Below, one piece after another: positions 1 through 9,329 of a DNA stretch of 64,000 nt. Every line of letters begins with the position of its first letter. Positions within the stretch are counted from its first letter, which is position 1. A model generated the notes under the pieces. It was not told the DNA's origin. It worked only from the letters and a program-made list of their open reading frames with translations, and ran no database searches. The position numbers and the translations under genes were made by a program. This DNA is from CAIWHR01 sp963717695. GTDB taxonomy: Bacteria > Pseudomonadota > Gammaproteobacteria > Burkholderiales > Casimicrobiaceae. Location: contig CAVQWR010000003.1 in the NCBI GenBank assembly GCA_963717695.1, forward strand, positions 1,054,001 to 1,118,000, in the 5' to 3' direction.

Positions 1-1624
1 TCGCCAGCACGCCGCGCGTGTAGCGGGGCTTTGGCGCCACCCAGCGCGAGCGCCGACGGGCGAGCTCCGCCGCATCGACGTTGAGCTCGATCAGCAGCCG
101 GTGCGCGTCGATCGTGATCGAATCGCCCTCCTCGACCAGCGCGATCGTGCCGCCGACGTAGGCCTCGGGCGCGACGTGTCCGACCACCATTCCCCACGTG
201 CCACCGGAGAAGCGGCCGTCGGTGATGAGCCCGACCGACTCGCCGAGGCCCTGGCCGATCAGCGCGGAGGTCGGCGCCAGCATTTCCTGCATGCCGGGGC
301 CGCCCTTCGGGCCTTCATAGCGGATCACGATGACATCGCCCGGCCGTATCTTCTTCGCCATGATCGCGTCCATCACCGCGGGCTCGGAGTCGAACACGCG
401 CGCAGGACCGGTGATCGCCGGGTTCTTGAGCCCCGTGATCTTGGCGACGCAACCTTCGGGCGCGAGATTGCCCTTGAGGATGGCGAGATGGCCTTCGGCG
501 TACATCGGATGCGACCAGGGCCGGATCACTTCCTGATCGGCGCGCGGCGCATCCGGCACCGCGGCGAGCTCCTCGCCGATCGTGCGTCCCGTGATGGTCA
601 TGCAGTCGCCGTGCAGCAGTCCGTGCGCGAGCAGCATCTTCAGCACCTGAGGAACGCCGCCCGCCGCGTGGAAATCGACCGCGACGAAACGCCCGGAGGG
701 CTTCAGGTCGCACAGCACCGGGACGCGCCGGCGCATGCGCTCGAAGTCGTCGATCGTCCACGGCACTTCCGCCGCCGAAGCGATGGCGAGATAGTGCAGC
801 ACGGCATTGGTCGAGCCGCCCGTCGCCATCACCAGCGCGATCGCGTTCTCGATGGACTTGCGCGTGATGATGTCGCGCGGCTTCAAGTCCTTCGCGACCG
901 CCTGCACCAGGACGCGCGCGGAGGCCGCGGCGGAGTCGGCCTTTTCGGGATCGGGTGAAGCCATCTGCGAACTGCCGAGAAGACTCATGCCGAGCGCCTC
1001 GAACGACGACGACATCGTGTTCGCCGTGTACTGGCCGCCGCAGGCGCCGACACTCGGGCACGCGTTGCGCTCGATACCGTCGTAGTCCTCCTTCGACATC
1101 GTGCCGGCGGTGAAGGCGCCGACCGCCTCGAACGGCGACACGATTGTCAGGGTCTTGCCTTTCCAGTGGCCGGGCTTGATCGTTCCCGCATAGACGAAGA
1201 TGCCCGGCACGTTGATGCGCGCCATCGCCATCATGCTGCCCGGCATGTTCTTGTCGCAGCCGCCGACGCACAGCACGCCGTCCATCATCTGCCCGTTCAC
1301 CGCGACCTCGATCGAGTCCGCGATCACTTCGCGCGAGACCAGCGAATACTTCATGCCTTCGGTGCCCATCCCGATGCCGTCGGTGACCGTGGGGAAGCCG
1401 AACACCTGCGGCATCGCGCCCTCGGCGGCGAGCGCCGCCATGGCGCGGTCGACCAGCGGCTGGATGCCGGCGTTGCACGGATTCATCGTGCTGTGGCCGT
1501 TGGCGACGCCGACGATGGGCTTCTCGAAGTCGGCGTCGCCGAAACCGACGGCGCGCAGCATCGCGCGATTGGGCGAGCGGGCGACGCCCTGGGTGATGAG
1601 CCGCGAACGGCGATTGGACGGCAT
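1..1624 (-). CDS. ilvD: Dihydroxy-acid dehydratase (3' end cut by window edge)
   Basis: IlvD dehydrates 2,3-dihydroxy-isovalerate and 2,3-dihydroxy-3-methylvalerate to the 2-keto acids, the third common step of valine and isoleucine synthesis in the cytoplasm. The minus-strand frame opens with ATG at 1624 (protein start MPSNRRSRLITQG), preceded by a GGAG ribosome site. It is open to base 1, about 541 codons; the family is usually 550–570 residues, so only the last few tens of residues are missing. Visible family motifs are MNPCNAG, the Fe-S ligand region CVGGCDKNMPG, ACPSVGACGGQYTANTM and GRFSGGTWGMVVGHVAPEA. The three cluster cysteines appear present. It is divergent from lgt. Longer antisense frames across it are shadows. 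High confidence. Confidence 0.96.
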   Translation of the reverse strand, partial: MPSNRRSRLITQGVARSPNRAMLRAVGFGDADFEKPIVGVANGHSTMNPCNAGIQPLVDRAMAALAAEGAMPQVFGFPTVTDGIGMGTEGMKYSLVSREVIADSIEVAVNGQMMDGVLCVGGCDKNMPGSMMAMARINVPGIFVYAGTIKPGHWKGKTLTIVSPFEAVGAFTAGTMSKEDYDGIERNACPSVGACGGQYTANTMSSSFEALGMSLLGSSQMASPDPEKADSAAASARVLVQAVAKDLKPRDIITRKSIENAIALVMATGGSTNAVLHYLAIASAAEVPWTIDDFERMRRRVPVLCDLKPSGRFVAVDFHAAGGVPQVLKMLLAHGLLHGDCMTITGRTIGEELAAVPDAPRADQEVIRPWSHPMYAEGHLAILKGNLAPEGCVAKITGLKNPAITGPARVFDSEPAVMDAIMAKKIRPGDVIVIRYEGPKGGPGMQEMLAPTSALIGQGLGESVGLITDGRFSGGTWGMVVGHVAPEAYVGGTIALVEEGDSITIDAHRLLIELNVDAAELARRRSRWVAPKPRYTRGVLA

Positions 1625-1693
1625 GGGGGCTCCGGAAGCGAGTTTTGCGGGGATCGGGAAACGAGGTGTGGCGGGACGCCGCGGCGCACTGCG

Positions 1694-1699
1694 TATAAT
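1694..1699 (+). promoter_or_regulatory. Predicted -10 element (TATAAT) for lgt
   Basis: A perfect TATAAT lies 51 nt before the lgt start codon in the ilvD–lgt divergent gap. No good TTGACA-like -35 box is visible 16–18 nt upstream, so this is only a candidate promoter. Confidence 0.45.
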
Positions 1700-1750
1700 C
1701 GGACCGCCCAATTTTAGCGCAGCCGCAGAAGAGCGCACCCTTACTTTCGC

Positions 1751-2566
1751 ATGCTCGTCCATCCGGATTTCAACCCGATCGCGCTGCAGGTCGGGCCCGT
1801 CGCCATTCGCTGGTACGGGCTCATGTACCTCGTCGGCTTCGTGCTGTTCGCGCTCCTGGGACGCATCCGCGCGAAGCAGAACATGCTGACCGGCTGGCGC
1901 CCGCAGGACGTCGACGACATGCTGTTCTACGGCGTGTTCGGCGTCATCATCGGGGGGCGCCTCGGCTACGTGCTGTTCTACAAGCCGATGTACTACCTCG
2001 CGCATCCGCTCGAGATATTCGCCGTCTGGCAGGGCGGCATGAGCTTCCACGGCGGCTTCCTCGGCGTGCTCGTCGCGCTCGTGTTCTTCGCGCGCCGCCG
2101 GCACAAGCGCTGGCTCGAGGTTACCGACTTCGTGGCGCCGCTGGTGCCGCTGGGACTCGCCGCTGGCCGGATCGGCAATTTCATCAACGGCGAGCTGTGG
2201 GGCCGGGTCACGACGGTGCCATGGGGAATGCTGTTCCGGGACGGCGGTCCGCTGCCGCGCCACCCGTCGCAGCTCTACGAGTTCGCGCTCGAGGGCGTGC
2301 TGCTCTTCGTGGTGCTGTGGACCTTTACCCGCAGGCGACGCCCGATGGGCGCGCCGTCAGGTCTCTTTCTCGTCGGCTACGGAACGTGCCGGTTCGTCGC
2401 CGAATATTTTCGCGAGCCGGACAGCTTTCTCGGCTACCTGCAGCTCGGGCTGACGATGGGGCAGTGGCTCTCGCTGCCGATGGTCCTGGTCGGCTTCGCG
2501 ATGATCGTGCGGGCGTACCGCCGCGCCGGCAAGGCGCAGCCGACTATCCTCGACAGGATGAAGTAG
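1751..2566 (+). CDS. lgt: Phosphatidylglycerol–prolipoprotein diacylglyceryl transferase
   Basis: Lgt transfers diacylglycerol from phosphatidylglycerol to the lipobox cysteine of prolipoproteins in the inner membrane, the first step of lipoprotein maturation. The 271-residue protein has the usual family length and start (MLVHPDFNPIALQVGPVAIRWYGL). It contains the SFHGGFLG segment with H100 and the Lgt signature GRIGNFINGELWGR at about 139–152, with R140, N143 and N146, plus several hydrophobic helices. ATG at 1751 fits the family start. The downstream neighbour is a repeat-rich spacer, so lgt appears to be transcribed alone. No anomaly seen. Confidence 0.97.
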   Translation: MLVHPDFNPIALQVGPVAIRWYGLMYLVGFVLFALLGRIRAKQNMLTGWRPQDVDDMLFYGVFGVIIGGRLGYVLFYKPMYYLAHPLEIFAVWQGGMSFHGGFLGVLVALVFFARRRHKRWLEVTDFVAPLVPLGLAAGRIGNFINGELWGRVTTVPWGMLFRDGGPLPRHPSQLYEFALEGVLLFVVLWTFTRRRRPMGAPSGLFLVGYGTCRFVAEYFREPDSFLGYLQLGLTMGQWLSLPMVLVGFAMIVRAYRRAGKAQPTILDRMK

Positions 2567-2582
2567 GAGAAGGCAAGCGCCC

Positions 2583-2945
2583 CGCTCAGTCCGCGGCCTC
2601 CGCAGGAGGATTGCGTTGCCAAGCGGAGAGTCCCGGCACCAACGTCGGCGACGCTGCGCATCGCTGCGGCGACGCGCCTCGCAAGGAGCCTTGGCTGGCT
2701 ATCGCTGCCCTGCTCGCTGGCAGTAGGCGGCCTCCGCGTCAGCAGAGGATTGCCTTGCCAAGCGGAGAGTTGTCGGCCGCGCTCCATCGCTCGGCGACGC
2801 GCCCTTCGGGCCTTGGCTCGCTATCGCTCGCCCGCCTGCTCAGTCCGCGGCCTCCGCAGGAGGATCGCCTTGCCAAGCGGAGCAGTTGTCGGCCGCGCTC
2901 CATCGCTCGGCGACGCGCCTCGGGCTAGCCGCTATCGCTCGGCTC
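2583..2945. repeat. Three degenerate tandem copies of a ~105–135-nt GC-rich unit
   Basis: The 365-nt gap between lgt and fxsA is filled by three diverged copies of one unit. Each begins near gcggcctccgc (2593, 2727 and 2847), continues through tgccttgccaagcggaga, then (more clearly in copies 2 and 3) ttgtcggccgcgctccatcg ctcggcgacgcgcc, and ends in a 'ggct…ctatcgctcg' segment. Unit spacings are 134 and 120 nt, and the third copy runs into the last codons of fxsA. No convincing ORF is supported here. The function is unknown; it may be an intergenic repeat family. Confidence 0.75.
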
Positions 2946-3347
2946 GCTCAGCGTGCCGAAATTCGCCGTCCAGCGGGGTGCGCGAGGGCGCCGAGCGCCG
3001 GGCGCCGGCGGACTGCGGTCCCGATTCGCGGCCCACGTTGAGCGGCAGCGCGAGCAGCATCAGCGCGAGAAGTCGCTGATGACGCCCGGCAGCAGGAACA
3101 GGAGCGCCGCGAGCTGCTTGCGCCCGCTGTCGACGAGGCCGCGCAGCATCGACTGCTCGCCGTGCATCGCCGCGACGAGCTTGGCGCGGAACGCGTGGCG
3201 CTCGCTCTGCAGCAGCACGAACCCGGTGACGATGGACATGCCGAGCCAGACCCATGCGGGCACGCCCGTCCAGCGCGCGAAGCGCACCGTCGCGTAGAGG
3301 TCGAGCAGCGGGAAAGCCAGTACAATCGCCAACAGCAGGAAACGCAT
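2932..3347 (-). CDS. fxsA: FxsA-family membrane protein (one frame break)
   Basis: FxsA is a small inner-membrane protein; in E. coli its overproduction relieves F-plasmid exclusion of phage T7, but its normal role is unknown. The start MRFLLLAIVLAFPLLDLYATV at 3347 is preceded by AAGGAG. The family motif GVPAWVWLGMSIVTGFVLLQSE and the core LLFLLPGVISD are clear. As written the frame stops after ISDFSR at 3060. Moving one base near 3066–3072 continues it as FLALMLLALPLNVG to a stop at 2932, which gives about 139 residues, normal for the family. I read this as a single-base deletion in the assembly. The C-terminal tail overlaps the intergenic repeat. It is divergent from cutA with only about 9 nt between starts. 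Confidence 0.8.
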
Positions 3348-3356
3348 CGGAACTCC

Positions 3357-3683
3357 TTGGCCGACGACGCCATCTTCGTGCTGACGCAGATGCCGGACCA
3401 TGCGGCGGCACATGCGCTCGCCCTCGTGCTTCTCGAGCGCAGGCTGGCCGCCTGTGTCAGCATCGGCGCGCCGGTGGAATCACTGTATCACTGGCGCGGC
3501 AAGATCGAAACGGGACGCGAAGTCCCGGTGACGATCAAGACGCGGCGGATGCGCTATGCGGAGGTCGAGGCGGCCGTCCGCGCCGGCCATCCCTACGAAC
3601 TTCCCGAAATCGTGGCTGTCCCCATCGTCAATGGATTCGAACCCTACCTCGACTGGATCGCTGCCGAAACCGCGCCGGAATGA
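3357..3683 (+). CDS. cutA: Divalent-cation tolerance protein CutA
   Basis: CutA1 proteins are trimeric, PII-like cytoplasmic proteins linked to copper/divalent-cation tolerance; the biochemical role is still debated. The 108-residue product shows the family pattern AIFVLTQMPD near the start, LVLLERRLAACVSIG, the Tyr-His-Trp segment SLYHWRGKIETGREVPVTIKT and HPYELPEIVAVPI. No ATG fits strand 1. TTG at 3357 preserves it and is my choice, although GTG at 3378 is possible with loss of beta-1. The start overlaps the fxsA ribosome site on the other strand, so expression of the two may interfere. The stand-alone dsbD-domain gene follows 13 nt later. Confidence 0.88.
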   Translation: MADDAIFVLTQMPDHAAAHALALVLLERRLAACVSIGAPVESLYHWRGKIETGREVPVTIKTRRMRYAEVEAAVRAGHPYELPEIVAVPIVNGFEPYLDWIAAETAPE

Positions 3684-3696
3684 TCGGTTCGGCGTC

Positions 3697-4195
3697 ATGT
3701 CGCGCGGCGTGAACGTGCGCGGGCTTGCCCTGGTGCTCCTCGCGGCGCTGCTGGCACCCGCGGCGAGCGCGCAGGGCGATCTGCTGCCGAACGAGCGCGC
3801 CTTTGCCTTCAGTGCCCGGGGGCTCGACGAGCGGACGCTCGAGGCCCGTTTTACGATCGCCGACGGGTACTACCTTTATCGCGACAAGCTCGTCTTCACC
3901 GTGGAGCCGGAGCCGGTCGCCGGCGTGCCGGACCTGCCGCCGGGCAAGACCAAGAGCGATCAGTTCTTCGGCAACGTCGAGATCTACCGTGGCCAGCTCG
4001 TGGCCCGGCTCCCGCTGCAGCACGCGGTCCCGGGACAGCGCGTGAAGGTGACTGCCGAATCGCAGGGCTGCGCCGACCTCGGCGTCTGCTACCCGCCGCA
4101 ACGCCAGTCGGTTTCGCTGCCACTGCCTCAGGCCGGCGCGCGGCCCGGGCCTGCTCGTCGATGCGGTGCCGCCAAAGAAATCCTGGCTGGACTGA
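3697..4195 (+). CDS. Stand-alone DsbD N-terminal (nDsbD) domain protein, periplasmic (one frame break)
   Basis: In DsbD the periplasmic N-terminal domain passes electrons from the membrane domain to substrates such as DsbC. Here a signal peptide (residues 1–25, LALVLLAALLAPAASA) is followed by an nDsbD domain with GYYLYRDK and the redox pair QGCADLGVCYPP (C125 and C131), closely matching the E. coli active site. The ATG-started frame drifts near 4140–4150. Shifting one base gives PGLLVDAVPPKKSWLD and a stop at 4195, about 165 residues. The polytopic membrane domain and C-terminal thioredoxin domain of full DsbD (usually over 550 residues in total) are absent. tlpA follows directly and may be its redox partner. 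Truncated dsbD is the alternative reading. Confidence 0.75.
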
Positions 4196-4266
4196 ATGCG
4201 ACAGCGACGCCTGGATAACGTGCGAATTCGACAGTGGGCGCTCACATCACAGGTTCGTCGGTGGCG

Positions 4267-4804
<538 letters not shown>

Positions 4805-5226
4805 ACATCGCCGAAGTAACGTGATCGTCGCGTCATCTGTGGACGATCTGTTTCGGGCGTGCCCGCGGCCGAATTTCGGCGAAAACGGCCGTTGCCTCGC
4901 CACTGGATTCACGCCCCCGGGCGACGCATAGCCCACGCATAGCGCGGATCACCCATGCATCCAACTTTGTCTATTGCTGGACAATGTGATGCGATCTGCG
5001 GCAAACTTCGGCGATCCCTCAGTTACGAAAGGACCGCAAGCGATGGCACCCGCCAAACGCACTGCGGCAACCCGCCGTTGGCGGGGGTCGGACCGCTGCC
5101 GGGACACAATCCTGACGCCTGATCCCCGATTCGCAGTCCCGCAAAGCTCTCCTTGCCGAATCGGCTTCGTTCCCGGGAACCGGTCGTCGGGACCGGGGCC
5201 CGGCTGTCCCGACCGGAAGTGATCCC
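4805..5226. other. 422-nt non-coding gap upstream of accB
   Basis: No gene is supported here. In many relatives aroQ (3-dehydroquinate dehydratase) sits between tlpA and accB, but no trace of it is visible. The stretch has a direct repeat of acgcatagc (near 4924–4942) and an 18-bp dyad TTGTC-N8-GACAA at 4967–4984, which could be an operator or promoter element for accBC. Short frames here have no recognisable product. Confidence 0.5.
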
Positions 5227-5678
5227 ATGGATCTGCGCAAGCTGAAGACCCTCATCGATCTCGTCGAAAGCTCCGGCATCGCCGAGCTCGAGATCCAGGA
5301 CGACGAGGAACGCGTGCGGATCACGCGCGCCGTCGGCGCCGGCTCGCACGTCGCTCCCGCGAGCGCGGCGCCGGTGGTGGCGGTCGCCGCCCCCGCACCG
5401 GCCGCACCTGTCGCGGCGCGCCCATCGTTCCGGACGAGCCGAGGGCCACCTGGTCAAGAGCCCGATGGTCGGGACGTTCTACCGCGCGGCTTCGCCGGGC
5501 TCGAAGGCCTTCGTCGAGGTCGGCGACACGGTCGAGGAAGGCGACACGCTCTGCATCATCGAGGCGATGAAGCTCATGAACGAGATCGACTCCGACAAGT
5601 CCGGGCGTCGTGAAGGAAATCCTCGTGGAGAACGGGCAGCCCGTCGAATTCGGCCAGCCGCTGGTCGTGATCGGCTGA
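5227..5678 (+). CDS. accB: Biotin carboxyl carrier protein of acetyl-CoA carboxylase (frame breaks)
   Basis: AccB carries the biotin that AccC carboxylates and AccA/D uses to make malonyl-CoA, the first committed step of fatty-acid synthesis. ATG at 5227 gives MDLRKLKTLIDLVESSGIAELEIQD, a typical AccB start, followed by an Ala/Pro-rich linker. The biotinyl domain (GHLVKSPMVGTFYRAASPG, then CIIEAMKLMNEID with the biotinylated Lys) is in another frame. The end GVVKEILVENGQPVEFGQPLVVIG needs a further shift at a GGG run near 5601. Breaks fall near 5420, 5445 and 5601. Restored length is about 150 residues, normal for the family. The stop at 5678 is 9 nt before accC, which fits a single operon. 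Confidence 0.88.
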
Positions 5679-5687
5679 GGGCCCGAA

Positions 5688-7095
5688 TTGGCCCTGCGCC
5701 CCGCCTCGTCGCCTGTCGTCGCGAAGAATCCGAACCAGCTCTTCGGCAAGGTTCTGATCGCCAATCGCGGCGAGATCGCGCTGCGCATCCAGCGCGCGTG
5801 CCGCGAGCTCGGCATCAGGACCGTCGTCGTCCACTCCGAAGCCGACCGCGAGGCCAAGTACGTCCGGCTCGCCGACGAGTCGGTGTGCATCGGGCCGGCG
5901 GCCTCGGCGCTGAGCTACCTCAACGTTCCGGCGATCATCGCCGCGGCCGAGGTGACCGACGCGCAGGCGATCCATCCCGGCTACGGCTTTCTCTCGGAGA
6001 ACGCGGACTTCGCGGAAAAGGTCGAGCGGTCGGGCTTCGTCTTCATCGGCCCGCGCGCCGACACGATCCGGCTCATGGGCGACAAGGTGAGCGCGAAGGC
6101 CGCGATGACCAAGGCCGGCGTTCCCTGCGTGCCCGGTTCGCCCGGCGCGCTTCCCGACGACCCGAAGGAGATCGTCAAGATCGCCCGCGAGGTCGGCTAT
6201 CCGGTGATCATCAAGGCCGCCGGCGGCGGCGGCGGGCGCGGCATGCGCGTCGTCCACACCGAAGCGGCGCTGCTCTCCGCGGTGAACCTGACCAAGGCCG
6301 AGGCCGACGCCGCGTTCGGCAATCCGACGGTCTACATGGAGAAGTTCCTGTCGGAGCCGCGCCACATCGAGATCCAGGTGCTGGCCGACGAGCACAAGAA
6401 CGCGGTGTATCTCTTCGAGCGCGACTGCTCGATGCAGCGCCGGCACCAGAAGATCATCGAGGAGGCGCCCGCGCCCGGGCTGTCGCTGCGCGCGCTGATC
6501 CGCATCGGCGAGCGCTGCGCGGACGCCTGCCGCAAGATCAGCTACCGCGGCGCCGGCACCTTCGAGTTCCTGTACCAGGACAACGAGTTCTTCTTCATCG
6601 AGATGAACACGCGCGTGCAGGTCGAGCATCCGGTGACCGAGCTCATCACCGGCATCGACATCGTGCAGGAGCAGATCCGCGTCGCCGCCGGCCAGAAGCT
6701 GCGCTTCCGGCAGACGCGACATCGTGCGCCGCGGCCACGCGATCGAATGCCGAATCAATGCCGAGGATCCGTACACGTTCGTGCCGTCGCCGGGGCGCAT
6801 CACGTCGTGGCACGCGCCGGGCGGGCCCGGCATCCGCGTCGACTCGCACGTCTATCACAACTACTTCGTTCCGCCGTTCTACGACTCGATGATCGGCAAG
6901 ATCATCGCCTACGGCGACACGCGCGACCAGGCGATCGCGCGGATGCGGATCGCGCTCTCCGAAATGGTCGTCGAGGGCATCAAGACGAACATCCCGCTGC
7001 ACCAGGAGCTCCTGATCGACGACAAGTTCCTGCGCGGCGGCGCGTCGATCCACTACCTCGAGGAAAAGCTCGCGAAGCGCAAGCTCGGGGGCTGA
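5688..7095 (+). CDS. accC: Biotin carboxylase subunit of acetyl-CoA carboxylase (one frame break)
   Basis: AccC is an ATP-grasp enzyme that carboxylates the biotin on AccB. The core FGKVLIANRGEIALRIQRACRELG, the glycine-rich loop IIKAAGGGGGRGMRVV, IEMNTRVQVEHPVTE and the C-terminal RRGHAIECRINAEDP are all clear. The frame breaks near 6712–6720 (after AAGQKLRFRQ) and resumes from about 6721 to the stop at 7095; an extra base is the simplest explanation. The start is uncertain. TTG at 5688 follows a GAGGG site and adds about 20 residues before the conserved FGKVLIANRG, because no ATG is available there. Total is about 468 residues. Confidence 0.93.
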
Positions 7096-7122
7096 CGGCG
7101 CGCGTTGCGCGGCCGGACCGCG

Positions 7123-8028
7123 ATGGCGTATCTCGCGCTTTGCTTCGACGTCGACGCCGGCGCCGCCGATCGCTGGGGCGACGCGCTGCTCGCCGCAGGC
7201 GCGCTGTCGGTCGACGTCGCCGACCCGCATGCCGGAACCGACGCCGAGACGCCGCTCTACGCCGAGCCGGGCGAACCCGCGGGCACGCTGTGGCCCGTCA
7301 GCAGGATCACTTCGCTCTTCGCGGCGGACGCGGACTGGCGGCAGGCACTCGCCGAGGCGGCCACGGCGCTCGGCGCCCCGGCGCCGCCGCATGAAGTGCA
7401 CCCGATCGCCGATGCCGACTGGGTGCGCGCCACGCAGGCGCAATTCACGCCCATCCGGATCACCGATCGGCTGTGGATCGTGCCCACATGGTGCGAACCC
7501 GTGGATTCCGCTGCCGTCAACATCGCGCTCGATCCGGGGCTCGCCTTCGGCACCGGATCGCATCCGACGACGCGGCTCTGCCTCGAATGGCTGTCGGATC
7601 ATCTATGCGCCGGCGAAACCGTGCTCGACTACGGCTGCGGCTCCGGCATCCTCGCGATTGCCGCCGCGAAGCTCGGGGCGAGCCGTGTCGATGGCGTCGA
7701 CATCGACGCGCAGGCGATCACCGCGAGCCGCGCCAACGCGAGCGCGAATCATGTGGCGGCGACCTTCATCGAGGCGAGCCGCTTCGGCGCCGGGACGGCG
7801 GTCGGCTACGACGTCGTCGTTGCGAACATCCTCGCCAATCCGCTGATCGTGCTGGCGCCGCTCGTCGCGTCGCGCGTGCACCCGGGCGGTCGCGTCGTGC
7901 TATCGGGAATTCTCGGCGCGCAGGCATCCGCGGTCATCGCCGCGTATGGCGAGTGGTTTAATATTGCAGTCTGGAAGGCCGGCGAGGACGACTGGGTCGC
8001 CCTGGCCGGCTCCCGACGCACCGGGTGA
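7123..8028 (+). CDS. prmA: Ribosomal protein L11 methyltransferase
   Basis: PrmA trimethylates lysines and the N-terminus of ribosomal protein L11 using SAM. The 301-residue protein has a ferredoxin-like N-terminal L11-recognition domain, a linker with DPGLAFGTGSHPTTRLCLEWL, the SAM-binding motif VLDYGCGSGILAIAAAKLGA and the catalytic segment VVANILANPLIVLAP. ATG at 7123 (MAYLALCF) matches the usual start; an upstream in-frame start at 7105 would add six residues. It lies 27 nt after accC, in the accBC–prmA order common in beta-proteobacteria. No anomalies. Confidence 0.96.
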   Translation: MAYLALCFDVDAGAADRWGDALLAAGALSVDVADPHAGTDAETPLYAEPGEPAGTLWPVSRITSLFAADADWRQALAEAATALGAPAPPHEVHPIADADWVRATQAQFTPIRITDRLWIVPTWCEPVDSAAVNIALDPGLAFGTGSHPTTRLCLEWLSDHLCAGETVLDYGCGSGILAIAAAKLGASRVDGVDIDAQAITASRANASANHVAATFIEASRFGAGTAVGYDVVVANILANPLIVLAPLVASRVHPGGRVVLSGILGAQASAVIAAYGEWFNIAVWKAGEDDWVALAGSRRTG

Positions 8029-8096
8029 GTGGATCCGCCGCCTGCGCCGAACACCCGAACCCCAACGACGCCGCGATTCGAATCGCGGCCTGCCGC

Positions 8097-8936
8097 ATGG
8101 CCGACGAACGATACACGCGCTGCCCGGGCTGCACGACGATCTTCCGCGTGACGCCGCAGCAATTGGCGCTGCGCGGCGGCCAGGTGCGCTGCGGCCATTG
8201 CAAGACGGTGTTCGACGGCAATGCGGAGCTCATCTCGCTCGCGCCGCGGCGCGAGCCGCCGCCCGACGACGGCTACGACGAGGCGACGATGGGGCCGGCG
8301 ACCGTCACGCTGCGCAGCTCGCAGGCGCTGCTTCCGGAGAATCCTCCCGAAGCCGTCGAGCGCAGGCGCGACGATGACGACGACACCGACACTCCCGCCC
8401 GCGTCGATTACGACGAGCGCTTCGCGTGGACGCGGCCGAAGCCGCGCCGGCGCGCCGCCGCCGTGGCCTATGCGCTCGCGATCCCGCTGCTGATCCTGCT
8501 GCTGGCGGGACAGGCCCTCTTCCATTTCCGCGACGCGATCGCCGCGCAATTTCCCGCGGCGAAGCCGGCGCTCCTGCGCGCCTGCGCGACCGTCGGGTGC
8601 ACCATCCAGCCGCTGCGCGACGTCGCGATGAAATACCTGACCTTCGAGTCGTCGGGACTCGAGGCCGATCCCGCGCACAAGGGGCTTCTCATCCTGTCGG
8701 CGAACATGCGCAGCCACGCGGCATGGCCCCTCGAATACCCGTACCTCGAGTTCTCGCTGACCGACGCCGCCGACAAGGTCGTCGTCCGGCGCGCGCTTTC
8801 ACCTGCCGACTACGCCGATGCGACCGCCGATCTCGCCCACGGCATTCCGGCCAACGGCGAGGTGGCCGTCAAGGTGTTCGTCGACGCGAGCGCGACCATG
8901 CAAGCGGGCTACCGGCTTTACATGTTCTATCCTTGA
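8097..8936 (+). CDS. Zinc-ribbon / DUF3426 inner-membrane protein
   Basis: The 279-residue protein starts at ATG 8097 (MADERYTRCPGCTTIFRVT). It has an MJ0042-type zinc ribbon with CPGC and CGHC pairs in residues 9–40, an acidic/charged linker, one transmembrane helix (AVAYALAIPLLILLLAGQALF, about 123–143) and a periplasmic DUF3426 domain with two nearby cysteines (ACATVGC). Members of this family commonly follow prmA in beta-proteobacteria; the function is unknown. A longer frame from GTG 8025 would overlap the prmA stop, but the zinc ribbon then sits far from the start, so 8097 is preferred. Confidence 0.85.
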   Translation: MADERYTRCPGCTTIFRVTPQQLALRGGQVRCGHCKTVFDGNAELISLAPRREPPPDDGYDEATMGPATVTLRSSQALLPENPPEAVERRRDDDDDTDTPARVDYDERFAWTRPKPRRRAAAVAYALAIPLLILLLAGQALFHFRDAIAAQFPAAKPALLRACATVGCTIQPLRDVAMKYLTFESSGLEADPAHKGLLILSANMRSHAAWPLEYPYLEFSLTDAADKVVVRRALSPADYADATADLAHGIPANGEVAVKVFVDASATMQAGYRLYMFYP

Positions 8937-8960
8937 GCTGCCCGCTCGATCAGCCCGTGC

Positions 8961-8975
8961 GCACCAGGATGGCGC
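8961..8975. promoter_or_regulatory. Weak NtrC-like palindrome
   Basis: GCACC-N5-GGCGC differs by one base from the NtrC consensus GCACC-N5-GGTGC. It lies about 200 nt upstream of the perfect site before glnA and could be an auxiliary enhancer or chance. Confidence 0.25.
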
Positions 8976-9161
8976 GGGCCCCGAGCGTCGCAATGTGTCA
9001 CTATTCCATCAAAAACATAGACTTGGACGTCGTTGGTATCAGCTGACTCGTTTCTCCGGCGCGCAAACGCCCCAAAGAGGGCCGATAATGATGCAATGCA
9101 TCAACGAGTTGCCACGAGGTTCCGGGGAACGCACAAAACAAGAGCGCGAATTCCCCCGCAG

Positions 9162-9176
9162 GCACCGTAATGGTGC
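9162..9176. promoter_or_regulatory. NtrC-binding enhancer site upstream of glnA
   Basis: GCACC-N5-GGTGC is a perfect match to the NtrC (GlnG) consensus dyad. It is about 86 nt upstream of a sigma-54 type promoter, a normal enhancer distance. NtrC is encoded 3.4 kb downstream, so control of glnA by NtrC under nitrogen limitation is expected. Confidence 0.8.
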
Positions 9177-9248
9177 ACATTTTCCGAGATTTTGATTCCA
9201 GGACGCAGCCGATCACGCCGAATCATCGATTTCCGGCCATTCCGGTGA

Positions 9249-9264
9249 TGGCATGGTTCTCGCT
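9249..9264 (+). promoter_or_regulatory. Sigma-54 (-24/-12) promoter of glnA
   Basis: TGGCATGGTTCTCGCT keeps the GG (-24) and GC (-12) dinucleotides exactly 12 nt apart and matches TGGCAC-N5-TTGCW at all but two bases. It lies about 66 nt before the glnA start and downstream of the NtrC dyad. The 393-nt gap 8937–9329 holds no gene; a further dyad gatgcaatgcatc lies near 9091–9103. Confidence 0.7.
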
Positions 9265-9329
9265 GATAGGTTTTCGGCTTGTATTGCATTGCATCGTAGG
9301 ATGTCGAGTGTTGCCACCAGGAGATTCAG

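Noticed and set aside
4805..5226. A possible aroQ gene between tlpA and accB
   Set aside because: None of the frames shows 3-dehydroquinate dehydratase motifs, and the gap is only 422 nt with no continuous frame of the needed length.
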